64,000 nt of DNA from Thermococcus sp. Bubb.Bath (GCF_012027595.1 NZ_SNUR01000004.1:62001-126000), one strand, 5' to 3'. Positions 9,179-17,864 are shown, counted from the first letter of the stretch. The notes: a model not told the origin generated them from the sequence alone. Numbers and translations: made by a program.

Positions 9179-9204
9179 AACGTTAAAAGAAACGTTAGAA
9201 CGTT
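9179..9204. promoter_or_regulatory. Triple AACGTT operator upstream of a wHTH regulator
   Basis: Three copies of the palindromic hexamer AACGTT start at 9179, 9191 and 9199, ending 17 bases before the regulator's ATG at 9222. The last two sit as AACGTTAGAACGTT. The position, at the expected transcription start, suggests autorepression by the downstream winged-helix protein. Binding is inferred, not known. Confidence 0.5.
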
Positions 9205-9221
9205 TAAATTAGGTGATTGTG

Positions 9222-9803
9222 ATGTCCAAGGTCAAGGTGGTCACTGACCCGGAAGTAATAAAGCTGATGCTTGAGGACACGAGGAGGAAGATACTAGCCC
9301 TCCTTAGGGGTAGGGAGATGACGATATCGCAGCTCAGTGAAATACTCGGAAAGACGCCACAGACTATATACCACCACATCGAGAAGCTCAAGGAGGCCGG
9401 TCTCGTTGAGGTCAAGAGGACGGAGATGAAGGGCAACCTCGTTGAGAAATACTACGGAAGGACGGCAAATGCCTTCTACATCAACCTCTACCTTGGCGAC
9501 GAGGAGTTACGCTACTTCGCACGCTCCCGCCTCAAGACGAAGCTTGAGATATTCAAGGCCCTTGGCTACGAGTTCAACGACGAGGAACTTCTTAACTTGA
9601 TGGATGAGCTTCTCAAGAAGGAGTACGAGTACAAGACGGAGATTTCAAAGGAGATTGAAGCCAACGAGGAGAAGCTCAAGGACTTCTCAAACGAAGACAT
9701 AATCCACGCTATAGAATGGCTCGCCATGGCCCGAATGGGCCGGGACGAAGAGGTTTTAAACCTCCTCAAGAAGCTCGGTGAGATACTCAAAAAGGAGGAA
9801 TGA
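9222..9803 (+). CDS. ArsR-like winged-helix transcriptional regulator
   Basis: A 193-residue DNA-binding protein. The winged helix occupies the first 80 residues (VTDPEVIKLMLEDTRRKIL, MTISQLSEILGKTPQTIYHH, EKLKEAGLVEV, with a basic wing at KRTEMKGNLVEKYYGR). A long helical and coiled-coil-prone C-terminus probably dimerises it. ATG 9222 is preceded by AGGTGATTGTG. It is the first gene of a three-gene unit with DUF211 and a second related regulator. The ligand, if any, is unknown. Confidence 0.83.
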   Translation: MSKVKVVTDPEVIKLMLEDTRRKILALLRGREMTISQLSEILGKTPQTIYHHIEKLKEAGLVEVKRTEMKGNLVEKYYGRTANAFYINLYLGDEELRYFARSRLKTKLEIFKALGYEFNDEELLNLMDELLKKEYEYKTEISKEIEANEEKLKDFSNEDIIHAIEWLAMARMGRDEEVLNLLKKLGEILKKEE

Positions 9804-9809
9804 GGCGGG

Positions 9810-10115
9810 ATGGGAAGAGGTATAAGGCTTCTCGTGCTGGACGTTCTCAAGCCTCACCAGCCAATAGTTACCGAGCTTGCCCTCGGGCTCAGCGAGCTTG
9901 AGGGTGTTGAGGGAGTCAATATAACCCTCGTTGAGATTGACAAGGAGACCGAGAACGTTAAGATAACCATAATGGGAGACGACCTTGATTACGATGAGAT
10001 TTCCAGGACTATAGAGGAGTTCGGTGGGGTTGTTCATAGTATTGATATGGTGGCTGCCGGACGGCGCGTCGTTGAGGAGGAGGAAACTCCCCAGGACAAG
10101 CTTGAGGAGTACTGA
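9810..10115 (+). CDS. DUF211-family protein
   Basis: A 101-residue archaeal DUF211 protein (IRLLVLDVLKPHQPIVTELA ... VEGVNITLVEIDKETENVKI ... GGVVHSIDMVAAG). The family has a ferredoxin-like fold, assembles into ring oligomers and resembles small ligand-binding domains; no biochemical role is established. It starts 6 bases after the upstream wHTH gene and ends 9 bases before the downstream wHTH gene, so it is surely co-expressed with two regulators. A ligand-sensing or assembly role for those regulators is an inference from position only. Confidence 0.85.
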   Translation: MGRGIRLLVLDVLKPHQPIVTELALGLSELEGVEGVNITLVEIDKETENVKITIMGDDLDYDEISRTIEEFGGVVHSIDMVAAGRRVVEEEETPQDKLEEY

Positions 10116-10124
10116 GGGTCTGAC

Positions 10125-10682
10125 ATGAGGGAGGTTATGATAATCACCGACCCCAAGACGGCCAAGGTCCTCTCCGAGCCGACCCGCTTCCAGATACTCA
10201 AGCTCCTCAGGGAGAGGCCCATGAGTGTCAACGAGCTTAGTGAACTCCTTAACAAGGATAGGACAACGGTGTACCGGCATATCAAAGCCCTCGAATCCGA
10301 GGGGCTCGTGGAGGAAATAGACGCCCACGGCAACGAGAGGATATACGCGAGAACCGCGCGGATGTTCCTGATAAAGGTCGGCCATGATAAGAGCATTGAG
10401 GAGTTTAGGCAGGCCTACCTCCAGGTTGAGGCAGAAAGGCTAGTTGAAATACTTGAAAAGAGCGGCTTCACCATATACGACAGGGATGCCCTCAAGGCAC
10501 TCGTTAAGGATGTTCTTGGCTTAATCGAGCTCCGTTCCCAGCCGATATTAAAACGCATCTCCGAGGCCGACGTGGAGCTGAACGAGGTAGAGCTCTTCCA
10601 CCTTCTCAACATGCTCGTCTTCATCCAGAGCTGCGACCTATGTGAGAACGCTAAGAGGGCCATGGAACTTGTCTCTTTTTAG
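10125..10682 (+). CDS. ArsR-like winged-helix regulator, paralogue of the gene at 9222
   Basis: A 185-residue regulator with the same architecture as the gene two positions upstream: ITDPKTAKVLSEPTRFQIL, MSVNELSELLNKDRTTVYRH and KALESEGLVEE align with the other protein's winged helix, then a wing and an alpha-helical tail. A cysteine pair appears near the end (QSCDLCENA), absent from the paralogue, which could bind metal or sense redox state. The two regulators are probably an old tandem duplication flanking DUF211. The stop is followed by a T-rich stretch. Confidence 0.83.
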   Translation: MREVMIITDPKTAKVLSEPTRFQILKLLRERPMSVNELSELLNKDRTTVYRHIKALESEGLVEEIDAHGNERIYARTARMFLIKVGHDKSIEEFRQAYLQVEAERLVEILEKSGFTIYDRDALKALVKDVLGLIELRSQPILKRISEADVELNEVELFHLLNMLVFIQSCDLCENAKRAMELVSF

Positions 10683-10831
10683 CTCCTATCTTCTGTGGTG
10701 AGACATCTCAATCTTGGCTCTGCGCCACCGCCGTTTTATTTGTCTTTTCTATGCCCTCTTGTTAATGCACTAATAGTTTTTCTAGTGTTATGTTATGCTC
10801 TGTAATGAATATTAATGGCAAAGCTTAAATA

Positions 10832-10848
10832 TTTCACCATCGGTGATA
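10832..10848 (+). promoter_or_regulatory. Thermococcales glycolytic motif in the amylase promoter
   Basis: TTTCACCATCGGTGATA matches the TGM consensus TATCAC-N5-GTGATA with one mismatch. It lies immediately downstream of the TATA element (CTTAAATAT, 10824-10832) and 50 bases before the amylase ATG. The Tgr/TrmBL1 regulator binds TGM; published work shows sites downstream of TATA repress sugar-uptake and glycolytic genes when maltodextrins are absent, and sites upstream activate gluconeogenesis. Repression of amylase without starch products is therefore predicted. The rest of the 216-base gap (10683-10898) is T-rich and shows no gene. Confidence 0.75.
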
Positions 10849-10898
10849 CATTGTTGCTCTGTGCACCAAACCGTTGAGGCTGTCTGAGGTGAACTCAA

Positions 10899-12287
10899 AT
10901 GAAGAAAATTGCCGCGCTGGTAGTTGTGGCCGTAGTTCTGTTTGGTATTGGACTTGTATCCAAACCTGCCAGTGCCTCTAAGTACCTCGACCTGGATGAC
11001 GGCGGCGTCATAATGCAGGCCTTCTACTGGAACGTTCCCGGCGGTGGAATCTGGTGGAACACGATAAGGGAGAAGATACCCGAGTGGTACAACGCTGGGA
11101 TTTCAGCCATATGGATTCCGCCCCCGGAGAAGGGTGCAAGCGGCGGCTACTCAATGGGCTACGACCCCTACGACTTCTTCGACCTGGGACAGTACTATCA
11201 GAAGGGAACCGTCGATACCCGTTTTGGCTCAAAGCAGGAACTTGTTAATATGATAAAAACTGCCCACGCCTACGGCATAAAGGTCATAGCGGACATAGTA
11301 ATAAACCACCGCTCCGGTGGAGATAAGGAGTGGGACCCCTACACAAACAGCTACACATGGACGGACTTTTCCAAGGTTGCCTCGGGCAAGTACAAGGCCC
11401 ACTATATGGATTTTCACCCCGACAACTACAGCACCTCGGATGAAGGAACGTTCGGAGGCTTCCCCGATATAGATCACCTCGTCCCGTTCAATCAGTACTG
11501 GCTCTGGGCGAGCAACGAGAGCTACGCGGCTCTGCTGAGAAGCATAGGCGTTGACGCCTGGCGCTTCGACTACGTCAAGGGCTATGGGGCGTGGGTGGTC
11601 AAAGACTGGCTCAACCGGTGGGGCGGCTGGGCCGTCGGAGAGTACTGGGACACCAACGTTGACGCGCTCCTAAACTGGGCCTACGCCAGCGGCGCCAAGG
11701 TCTTCGACTTCCCGCTCTACTACAAGATGCATGAGGCCTTTGACAACAACGATATTCCCGCCCTCGTTTCGGCTCTCCAGAACGGGCAAACGGTGGTTTC
11801 ACGCAACCCCTTCAAGGCGGTAACCTTTGTCGCCAACCACGATACTAATATAATCTGGAACAAGTACCCGGCCTACGCCTTCATCCTAACCTACGAGGGC
11901 CAGCCGGTTATATTCTACCGCGATTTTGAGGACTGGCTCAACAAGGACAAGCTGATCAACCTCATCTGGATACACGACCACCTCGCCGGTGGGAGCACTA
12001 AGATACTATACTACGACAATGACGAGCTCATCTTCGAGAGAACCGGTGATTCAAGCAGACCTGGTCTAATAACCTACATCAACCTCGGAAACAACTGGGC
12101 CGACAGGTGGGTCAACGTGGGCAGCAAGTTCGCCGGCTACCGCATCCACGAGTATACGGGCAACCTCGGCGGCTGGGTTGATAGGGACGTCCAGTACAGC
12201 GGCTGGGTCGAGCTCACCGCACCCCCCTACGACCCGGGCAACGGCTATTACGGCTACACCGTCTGGAGCTACCCGGGGGTTGGATGA
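10899..12287 (+). CDS. Extracellular GH13 alpha-amylase
   Basis: Secreted endo-acting alpha-1,4-glucanase that breaks starch to maltooligosaccharides outside the cell. It has 462 residues: a signal peptide of 26 residues ending SKPASA, a (beta/alpha)8 catalytic domain and a short C-terminal beta domain. GH13 regions are all present: DIVINH (I), [11 protein letters not shown] with the nucleophile Asp (about residue 223) (II), GEYWD with the acid/base Glu (III), and VANHDT (IV). Length and sequence match the highly thermostable, calcium-tolerant Pyrococcus/Thermococcus amylases. AGGTGA precedes the ATG. Controlled by a TGM in its promoter; monocistronic. Confidence 0.96.
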   Translation: MKKIAALVVVAVVLFGIGLVSKPASASKYLDLDDGGVIMQAFYWNVPGGGIWWNTIREKIPEWYNAGISAIWIPPPEKGASGGYSMGYDPYDFFDLGQYYQKGTVDTRFGSKQELVNMIKTAHAYGIKVIADIVINHRSGGDKEWDPYTNSYTWTDFSKVASGKYKAHYMDFHPDNYSTSDEGTFGGFPDIDHLVPFNQYWLWASNESYAALLRSIGVDAWRFDYVKGYGAWVVKDWLNRWGGWAVGEYWDTNVDALLNWAYASGAKVFDFPLYYKMHEAFDNNDIPALVSALQNGQTVVSRNPFKAVTFVANHDTNIIWNKYPAYAFILTYEGQPVIFYRDFEDWLNKDKLINLIWIHDHLAGGSTKILYYDNDELIFERTGDSSRPGLITYINLGNNWADRWVNVGSKFAGYRIHEYTGNLGGWVDRDVQYSGWVELTAPPYDPGNGYYGYTVWSYPGVG

Positions 12288-12453
12288 TATCCCTACCTCT
12301 TTTTCATTTGCCGGGATTCTATTCTGGTGCAATGTTCGGATTGGCTGATTCTGGCGTATTCTATCTTATTGCTAGTTAAAATTAAAACCAAAATCTTTTA
12401 AAGTTTAAATTGCTTTTTTGGATTGTATAATGCAAACGCACCAAGGTGAGTCC

Positions 12454-13686
12454 ATGAGAAAGACGTTTATCTTCCCCCTGCTCATCGTTGCCCTCCTGCT
12501 GGTTCCTTTTGCAGGTGCAGTCTCATCTTTTACCGGTAACTTGGGCAATTCCAGTAGTGTTGTCACAGGAGAGATGACCTGCATCCCGCAAACAGTTCGC
12601 GTTCATGGTTCTGTAATGTGTGACCTCGAATTGAACCTCACAAAAAACGAGAGCGTGACTGTAGAGCTCAAAAGAATTTACCTCAATGGGAAGCTCGTAT
12701 GGAGCCAAAATACTTCCTCTGAATCTGTTCGAGTGGTAAACCCACGGGTATCGCTTGGACCTACTAATGTAATGGGAGATTCCACCATAGTCATCACCCT
12801 GAACGATGAATTTGCGGACTCTTACTTTGGAAAGCCAGTCTTAGATTCATACACTGACAAACTTGCGGGGAGGACGTTCAGGGTTACGGTCGTTCTTGAT
12901 GGGATGGAAAATCCCGTTGTTGGAACTTTCAAGGTGAAGGAGCTGGGCTACATGCACTTTGCCGAGGACATTCTGGCATATTTGTTTATTCTGGCCCTGG
13001 GAATTGCATTTGCCTTCGTTCCAAAGTGGAGCTATTCCTTGGGGGCGGGGATATTTTCCTTTGGCTTGGTGGGATACATTGCCAAAATAGCCTCGGAATC
13101 CCAGTGGATTCTCCGCTACGGCGGTTCTCCAGATTTTGTGTTCCTCGTGTTGCTCATTCCTATAGTCTTTCTCACGACACTTCTATCGGTGAAAAATCGC
13201 TCGGGTGGAATAATCGGTCTTTTCCTGTGGACGGGCCTTTTGGTGGTCTCTAAGTATGGTGACAACGGATGTGTTATGGCCTTTGTCTTTTCACTCGCCC
13301 TGTGGATTCTTGTGGAGACTCAGCTTTTCTCACTCGGCCATTATAGGGTCTCCCGTGTAATGCTTTTTGAGCTGGGCACTGTCATTCCCCTACTCCCGTA
13401 TGCGGTTCCCCTGATGTATTGGGCGTTGGTGATACTGCCGGGATGGGCTTTCTGGATCTTTGCAATATCGTTTTTTGTCTTTGGAGGCATAATAAAGGAA
13501 GAATGCCTTATGATAATTACATGCAAAAGCCCGTACTGGATTGTTTACCCATCTTTCCTGATAGTCCTTGCTTTTACAAATTCTCCTTTCTCACTGGTGT
13601 ATCTGCTCCCCGCTTTCCGTGTTCATCAGATTTCGAAGATGCTCCTTGAGGACTGGAGGAGGTTTGTTTCAGAGCCAGAAAACTGA
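12454..13686 (+). CDS. Polytopic membrane protein with secreted N-terminal domain
   Basis: A 410-residue protein not assigned to a named family. A signal peptide (MRKTFIFPLLIVALLLVPFAG) leads to an extracytoplasmic beta-rich domain of about 140 residues with several N-x-S/T sequons and one cysteine pair, followed by eight or more hydrophobic helices to the C-terminus. ATG 12454 follows AGGTGAGTCC. A TTTTAAAG TATA-like element precedes it, so it seems to have its own promoter and not to be read through from the amylase. Codon use and composition are slightly A+T-richer than the neighbours. Possible carbohydrate- or surface-linked role, unproven. Confidence 0.8.
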   Translation: MRKTFIFPLLIVALLLVPFAGAVSSFTGNLGNSSSVVTGEMTCIPQTVRVHGSVMCDLELNLTKNESVTVELKRIYLNGKLVWSQNTSSESVRVVNPRVSLGPTNVMGDSTIVITLNDEFADSYFGKPVLDSYTDKLAGRTFRVTVVLDGMENPVVGTFKVKELGYMHFAEDILAYLFILALGIAFAFVPKWSYSLGAGIFSFGLVGYIAKIASESQWILRYGGSPDFVFLVLLIPIVFLTTLLSVKNRSGGIIGLFLWTGLLVVSKYGDNGCVMAFVFSLALWILVETQLFSLGHYRVSRVMLFELGTVIPLLPYAVPLMYWALVILPGWAFWIFAISFFVFGGIIKEECLMIITCKSPYWIVYPSFLIVLAFTNSPFSLVYLLPAFRVHQISKMLLEDWRRFVSEPEN

Positions 13687-13723
13687 GAACCGATGTAAAA
13701 AGAAATAAAAAGCAAAAGAAACC

Positions 13724-15166
13724 TCAAAAATCGAGCACCCACTTCACAGCGTGCGGCACCTTTCTGGCAACGTTCAAGGCCGTAAAGTTCTCCCCCATTT
13801 CCTCCTTCACCATGTCGCCCGCGAGGCCGTTTAGGAACGCCCCAACTGATGCAGCCCTCAGCGGAGGGTTCCCAAGCGCGAGAAGCGCCCCAACGAGTCC
13901 CGCTAAAACATCACCAGTTCCACCGGTCGTCATGCCCCTGTTACCAGTCTTGTTGTACTTCCAGGTTTTTCCATCGCTTATGACGTCGTAGGCCCCTTTG
14001 AGCAGGATCGTGCCTCCAACTGCCTTTGCTTTCTCCCTGACAAGCTTTGCCCTTTCTTCGAGACTTCCTTCGGGTTTTTCCCCGAACAGTATCCTAAACT
14101 CGCCGGCGTGTGGAGTTAGGACGAACTTCCTGCCTTTGAGAACGTCCAAGTCCTCGGCAACGGCCTTCAGAGCGTCGGCGTCTATAACTACCGGCTTCTC
14201 GCACCAGCGGAGGAACTCGACGACGAAGTCCTTTGTCTCAGCCTTCTCCCCGATTCCCGGACCCATAACGACTGCATCAACGCCATCGGCGAGCGCCAGA
14301 ACGTCCTCCACGTTTTCTTTCCTAAAGTTTCTGCCCTCAAAGGGGCGCAGGATTAGGTTGGGATCGTTTATTCTTCTCGCCGAATACTCGGGCATTGCAA
14401 GGTAGACTAAGTCTACAAGGTAACTTGCAGCTTTCGTCGCCAGATACGGCGCACCGAAGTAGTTCTCGCTCCCACCGATCACGAGAAGCTTCCCGTTCTG
14501 CCCCTTGTGCTCGCCCCTTTTTCTCAGCGCGAACTTGGCATCACCGGGACCAACGAGGTGATAGAGCTCCCTTGGGTAGCCTATTTTGGGTATAACCCTT
14601 TCAAAACCCCCATATTCTTCCTTGTCCCACTGGAAGGTAACGGCAAAGTCGCCCTTAACGCGAATTCCACTAGGATAGCCGCTGGGGAGGTCAATGCTAA
14701 CTATCTTCGCCTTTCCAGCGTACTCGTTTATCTTCTCGATTGCACTCCTTATAGGTTCCCTTGGCTCGCCTCTTGTTCCAGCTCCGAGGAGGGCGTCGAC
14801 GATGACGTCAAACCCTGAGAGGTCAAGTGCCTGAATCTGAGAGGAGTCCTTGAGAATCTTAATCCCCACAAAGTCGAGGCCTTTTAGAATCTCCCAGTTG
14901 TGCCTCGCTTCCTCGCTCCTTATCTTTGCCTCGTCGCCGGCGAGGAATAGGGTAACGTCGTTGTCGAAGCTGAGGTGTCTGGCGGCAACGAAGCCATCCC
15001 CACCGTTGTTGCCCGTTCCCGAGAAGACGGCTATCCTAAGCCCCTTCCCAAAGCGCTCCTCGATGGTTCTCGCGACTCCCGAACCGGCGTTCTCCATGAG
15101 CTGGACCGGGGAAATCCCGAGCCATTTCGCGTTTATGTCCCAGATGTAGACGTCCTCAATGCGCAT
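13724..15166 (-). CDS. nnr: Bifunctional NAD(P)H-hydrate epimerase/dehydratase
   Basis: Repairs heat- or enzyme-damaged NAD(P)H: the N-terminal half (YjeF_N) epimerises R/S-NAD(P)HX, the C-terminal half (carbohydrate-kinase fold) dehydrates it with ADP. 480 residues. Epimerase landmarks: MENAGSGVARTIEERFG and GTGNNGGDGFVAARHL, with ALLGAGTRGEPREPI. Dehydratase landmarks: VIGGSENYFGAPYLATKAA, VVMGPGIGE, VLTPHAGEF and TTGGTGDVLAGLVGALL. I prefer ATG 15166, preceded by GGTGGTC; a GTG 12 bases earlier is possible. Such repair is especially relevant at high temperature. Confidence 0.94.
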   Translation of the reverse strand: MRIEDVYIWDINAKWLGISPVQLMENAGSGVARTIEERFGKGLRIAVFSGTGNNGGDGFVAARHLSFDNDVTLFLAGDEAKIRSEEARHNWEILKGLDFVGIKILKDSSQIQALDLSGFDVIVDALLGAGTRGEPREPIRSAIEKINEYAGKAKIVSIDLPSGYPSGIRVKGDFAVTFQWDKEEYGGFERVIPKIGYPRELYHLVGPGDAKFALRKRGEHKGQNGKLLVIGGSENYFGAPYLATKAASYLVDLVYLAMPEYSARRINDPNLILRPFEGRNFRKENVEDVLALADGVDAVVMGPGIGEKAETKDFVVEFLRWCEKPVVIDADALKAVAEDLDVLKGRKFVLTPHAGEFRILFGEKPEGSLEERAKLVREKAKAVGGTILLKGAYDVISDGKTWKYNKTGNRGMTTGGTGDVLAGLVGALLALGNPPLRAASVGAFLNGLAGDMVKEEMGENFTALNVARKVPHAVKWVLDF

Positions 15167-15208
15167 GATGACCACCAAGATAGGTTTGAGTGGGAAAGAC
15201 GTAAAAGG

Positions 15209-15436
15209 TTAATCCTTGGAAGTGTATGCAAGGATGGCCAGAAAAGAGGTGAATGTAACGAAGGCTATAACTACCATATCTGCGCCCCATAGGTCAGATC
15301 CGTTGGGACCCACCGGGCTAGTGATGACCTTTCGAAGGGCGTAGTAAATAACGAGAAAGCCAGTATCAATGAAAAGGACAATAAAAAACAGTACTTTCTT
15401 GATGAAGTTCTCAATGCCTTCACATGGCATGCTCAT
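15209..15436 (-). CDS. Small two-helix membrane protein
   Basis: A 75-residue protein of unknown function with two hydrophobic helices (KKVLFFIVLFIDTGFLVIYY and ADMVVIAFVTFTSFLAILAY) separated by a polar loop. It is a clear paralogue of the next gene upstream: both share a CxG start, K-K-hydrophobic, then VIYYALR/IIYYEIRR and a second helix. The ATG overlaps the stop of that paralogue by 4 bases. Last gene of an uncharacterised four-gene membrane/secreted unit. Confidence 0.7.
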   Translation of the reverse strand: MSMPCEGIENFIKKVLFFIVLFIDTGFLVIYYALRKVITSPVGPNGSDLWGADMVVIAFVTFTSFLAILAYTSKD

Positions 15437-15681
15437 TCACCCCCGCAGGAGGAGTAGTAGGAGGCGATGCTGATGAGCATCGTGCCGATTACGAAGATCG
15501 CAACTACAATGTCCAGTTCCTTCATTGGGGAAAGCTCAAAGGGAGAAGCATAACAGAGGTTCGTTGTTGCGCATGTCAGCCTCCGGATTTCATAGTAGAT
15601 AATGAGGAAACTGGTGAGGAACAAGAACACAAAGCCGAGTGCGATTTTTTTGATGGCTCCATCAGTGCCCTTGCACGCCAT
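15433..15681 (-). CDS. Small two-helix membrane protein, paralogue of the gene at 15209
   Basis: An 82-residue protein with two transmembrane helices (KKIALGFVFLFLTSFLIIYY; MKELDIVVAIFVIGTMLISI) and four cysteines outside them (MACKG, LTCATTNLC, YYSSCGGE). ATG 15681 follows GGTGGTACC; an upstream GTG would sit inside the ribosome-binding site. It is coupled by a 4-base overlap to its shorter paralogue downstream, indicating a tandem duplication whose products may work as a heteromer. No family recognised. Confidence 0.7.
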   Translation of the reverse strand: MACKGTDGAIKKIALGFVFLFLTSFLIIYYEIRRLTCATTNLCYASPFELSPMKELDIVVAIFVIGTMLISIASYYSSCGGE

Positions 15682-15772
15682 TGGTACCACCAAGATTCTT
15701 ACGCCTTTAAAGTATATTAATGTTTACCCCCTCAATTTCTTGCCATAAGCGACAGGGTCTTTAAAATTAAAG

Positions 15773-16177
15773 TTAAAATCTACCGTGTTGATGGTCGGAT
15801 TTTGCTGTAATAAAAGCGATCAAGAACAGCGGGGAATACCACAGGAGTACCCATACTAAAAATGGGGCATACCCATAAGTCCAGCCGCCGATAAGAAGCC
15901 CCACGACTGCGGATGGGAACTCAAAGATGATTGCAAGTGCCACGTAAACTTTGAGCAGAATGGTTCCTCCCAATCTCCCGGTGAAGAGCAGAACAACCAG
16001 CTCAATCGCCCCCATTAAAGCTACGTAGAGCATCAGCGTCCAGGAAGGGATTTTCGCGAAGATCCAGAAGTTGTACATCACCGTGAGAAAGAGGGGATAA
16101 CCAAAGGCGAGAAGCCTTAAAGAGAGCCTGAACAGGAAAAGGAATCTGGAGTATTCCCTCATTGTTCTCAGCTCCAT
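15773..16177 (-). CDS. Four-helix membrane protein
   Basis: A 134-residue hydrophobic protein with four predicted transmembrane segments and short loops; no family recognised. ATG 16177 follows GTGGTATACATC. Its start lies 10 bases inside the end of the upstream secreted-protein gene, so the two are co-translated. It sits between a secreted protein and two paralogous small membrane proteins on the same strand, which suggests a shared cell-envelope function. The last residues are His-rich (DHQHGRF). Confidence 0.7.
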   Translation of the reverse strand: MELRTMREYSRFLFLFRLSLRLLAFGYPLFLTVMYNFWIFAKIPSWTLMLYVALMGAIELVVLLFTGRLGGTILLKVYVALAIIFEFPSAVVGLLIGGWTYGYAPFLVWVLLWYSPLFLIAFITAKSDHQHGRF

Positions 16178-17127
16178 GATGTATACCACCACACTTTCTC
16201 CATGGATGGGTTAGTGTCTACTGTGTCCATTAGATGGTTCCACGTGTTGCTAACATAGATTCCAACGGAGGATGAGTATGTTTTCACTCCATACCCATGG
16301 GTCGGAGCGGGTGTCGCGTATGTTTGGGAAACGTCATGGCAGAGGAGATAGCCACATTCAGTGTAAGTACTAAAAGTTGTTGAAAAAATAATGTTGCCAT
16401 TTTCAACTCGTATACTCTCCACATCCTCACAGCCGTATGTGCTGTCTCTTCCGGGGTACTCCGAACAACGTATAGAGTCATAAATCTTGTCAAGTGAGGG
16501 ACTGGGATGATCCTCATCGTAAAAATGAAGTTCATACTGAACGCTACTGGATGTGTAGTATACTACTATGTTAAACAGATCATTCTTTCCATCCACATTA
16601 TATGAGTACCCACCATCATCAATTCCACTGCCCCCGTCTATATCCGCACGTACTTGAACCCACCAGTGAATTGGGTAGGGAATTGAGGAGCTCATAGGTG
16701 CATAATAATAGTCATAAACTTTGCCGTTGGCTTTAATTGATGCAACCTTGATGGGCTTCACCACGAGAGTCCTCGCATTCTTAGGATAAAAACTCTTCTG
16801 ATAGAGGTAGGAGACATAATCACTAACAATGAGATGCTTAAGTACCTCCCTCTGCCTAGGTGTGAGATTCTGGGAATACTGGGAAATCTCGGCATCAAGT
16901 TGTCTGTTAAACTTCTTCAAAACGAGGTCGGTGAGTTCATCAACAAAATGGGGATCATTGATGGTTCCTTTGGCATGCGCAACGTCAATCTGCTCCCTGA
17001 CAAAAAGATCAATAGCCGTCCAACCTCCCACGTCGGCCTGAGGCCGTGTGCTAACAAATCCTGAAAAAGCAAAAATCAACACTAATACTCCAACTAAGAG
17101 TCCTACCTGTTTCAAACGTGTCACCAT
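16168..17127 (-). CDS. Secreted or membrane-anchored protein of unknown function
   Basis: A 319-residue protein with an N-terminal signal anchor (VGLLVGVLVLIFAFSGFVST), a helical segment (residues about 50-115, rich in charged residues) and a Ser/Tyr/Asp-rich beta-type C-terminal domain containing four cysteines (SIRCSEY, YGCEDV, ECGYLLC) that could form two disulfides outside the cell. It leads a four-gene unit of membrane proteins. A strong TATA element (CTATATATAC) lies about 25 bases upstream of the ATG, so the mRNA is likely leaderless. A+T-richer than neighbours; no homologous family recognised. Confidence 0.75.
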   Translation of the reverse strand: MVTRLKQVGLLVGVLVLIFAFSGFVSTRPQADVGGWTAIDLFVREQIDVAHAKGTINDPHFVDELTDLVLKKFNRQLDAEISQYSQNLTPRQREVLKHLIVSDYVSYLYQKSFYPKNARTLVVKPIKVASIKANGKVYDYYYAPMSSSIPYPIHWWVQVRADIDGGSGIDDGGYSYNVDGKNDLFNIVVYYTSSSVQYELHFYDEDHPSPSLDKIYDSIRCSEYPGRDSTYGCEDVESIRVENGNIIFSTTFSTYTECGYLLCHDVSQTYATPAPTHGYGVKTYSSSVGIYVSNTWNHLMDTVDTNPSMEKVWWYTSWS

Positions 17128-17204
17128 TAAATATTAGATATTATCTTGTATATATAGTTTTCTATGTTGTGAATTGAAAAATTCAAGATAGAAGATAGGG
17201 AGAT

Positions 17205-17744
17205 TCAAAAAGATTTCAACGCCCTCTTATAGTCCCTCTCCGAGTACAGCACGAGGTAGACCCTCTCAACGCTCCTCGCTTCCCTTTCAAACTCCTCGAC
17301 GACCTCCCTGAAAGTCCTCACGACCTCCTCAAGCGGACAGCCGTAGATGCCTGCGCTTACCGCCGGAAAGGCTATGCTCTTAACGCCGAGCTCCTCTGCC
17401 TTCCTCAGCGCCCCAAGGATTGCTCTCTTTAACTTCTCTTTCTTCTCATCGTCCCAGACTCCTCCGCAGTAGGGCCCCACCGTGTGGATGACGTAGCGGA
17501 TGCCGTGTTCTTCGAGCCTCATCGCGGGAGTTACAACTACCTCTCCATGCTCGATGAAATCCTTTCCGAGCTGCTCGCGCATCGCTTTCCTGCTTATCCT
17601 GATGTACTCCCTCGGATCCCCAGCGGCAGCCTTTGCTATGGCGTAGGCCACCCCGCCGCCGTGTTCCAGGTACTTGTTGGCAGCGTTGACTATTACCTCA
17701 GAGGGGAAGCGGGTTATGTCCCCCTTCATAACCTCAAACTTCAT
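17205..17744 (-). CDS. Macro-domain ADP-ribose hydrolase/binding protein
   Basis: A 179-residue stand-alone macro domain, which binds or hydrolyses ADP-ribose adducts and O-acetyl-ADP-ribose. Seen: GDITRFPSEVIVNAANKYLE with the catalytic-type Asn and Asp, LEHGGGVAYAIAKAAG-like glycine loop, VIHTVGPYCGGVW, and SIAFPAVSAGIYGCPLEEV, which lines the diphosphate pocket. GAGGTGGGAAC precedes the ATG. Probably involved in removing ADP-ribosylation or clearing ADP-ribose 1''-phosphate; monocistronic. Confidence 0.93.
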   Translation of the reverse strand: MKFEVMKGDITRFPSEVIVNAANKYLEHGGGVAYAIAKAAAGDPREYIRISRKAMREQLGKDFIEHGEVVVTPAMRLEEHGIRYVIHTVGPYCGGVWDDEKKEKLKRAILGALRKAEELGVKSIAFPAVSAGIYGCPLEEVVRTFREVVEEFEREARSVERVYLVLYSERDYKRALKSF

Positions 17745-17849
17745 GTTCCCACCTCGACTGTAGTGTTATCCACGTTGTTTATCCCATTTTTGGGAGCCTA
17801 CATACATAATGCACTCAGTTCGCTTAATGAACACTATGAGACACCAACG

Positions 17850-17864
17850 TTGTCGTTTCGACAA
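17850..17864. promoter_or_regulatory. Perfect inverted repeat upstream of the tfe TATA box
   Basis: TTGTCGTTTCGACAA, 6-base arms around TTT, lies directly before the TATA element of tfe (CTATATATA, about 17869-17877). Its placement on or next to the BRE suggests a regulator or activator site for tfe transcription. The protein that would bind is unknown. The rest of the 17745-17946 gap shows no gene. Confidence 0.4.

Noticed and set aside
9810-10115. DUF211 protein as a toxin-antitoxin component
   Set aside because: The family is widespread and conserved in archaea with a ring-forming fold; no toxin-like partner is adjacent.
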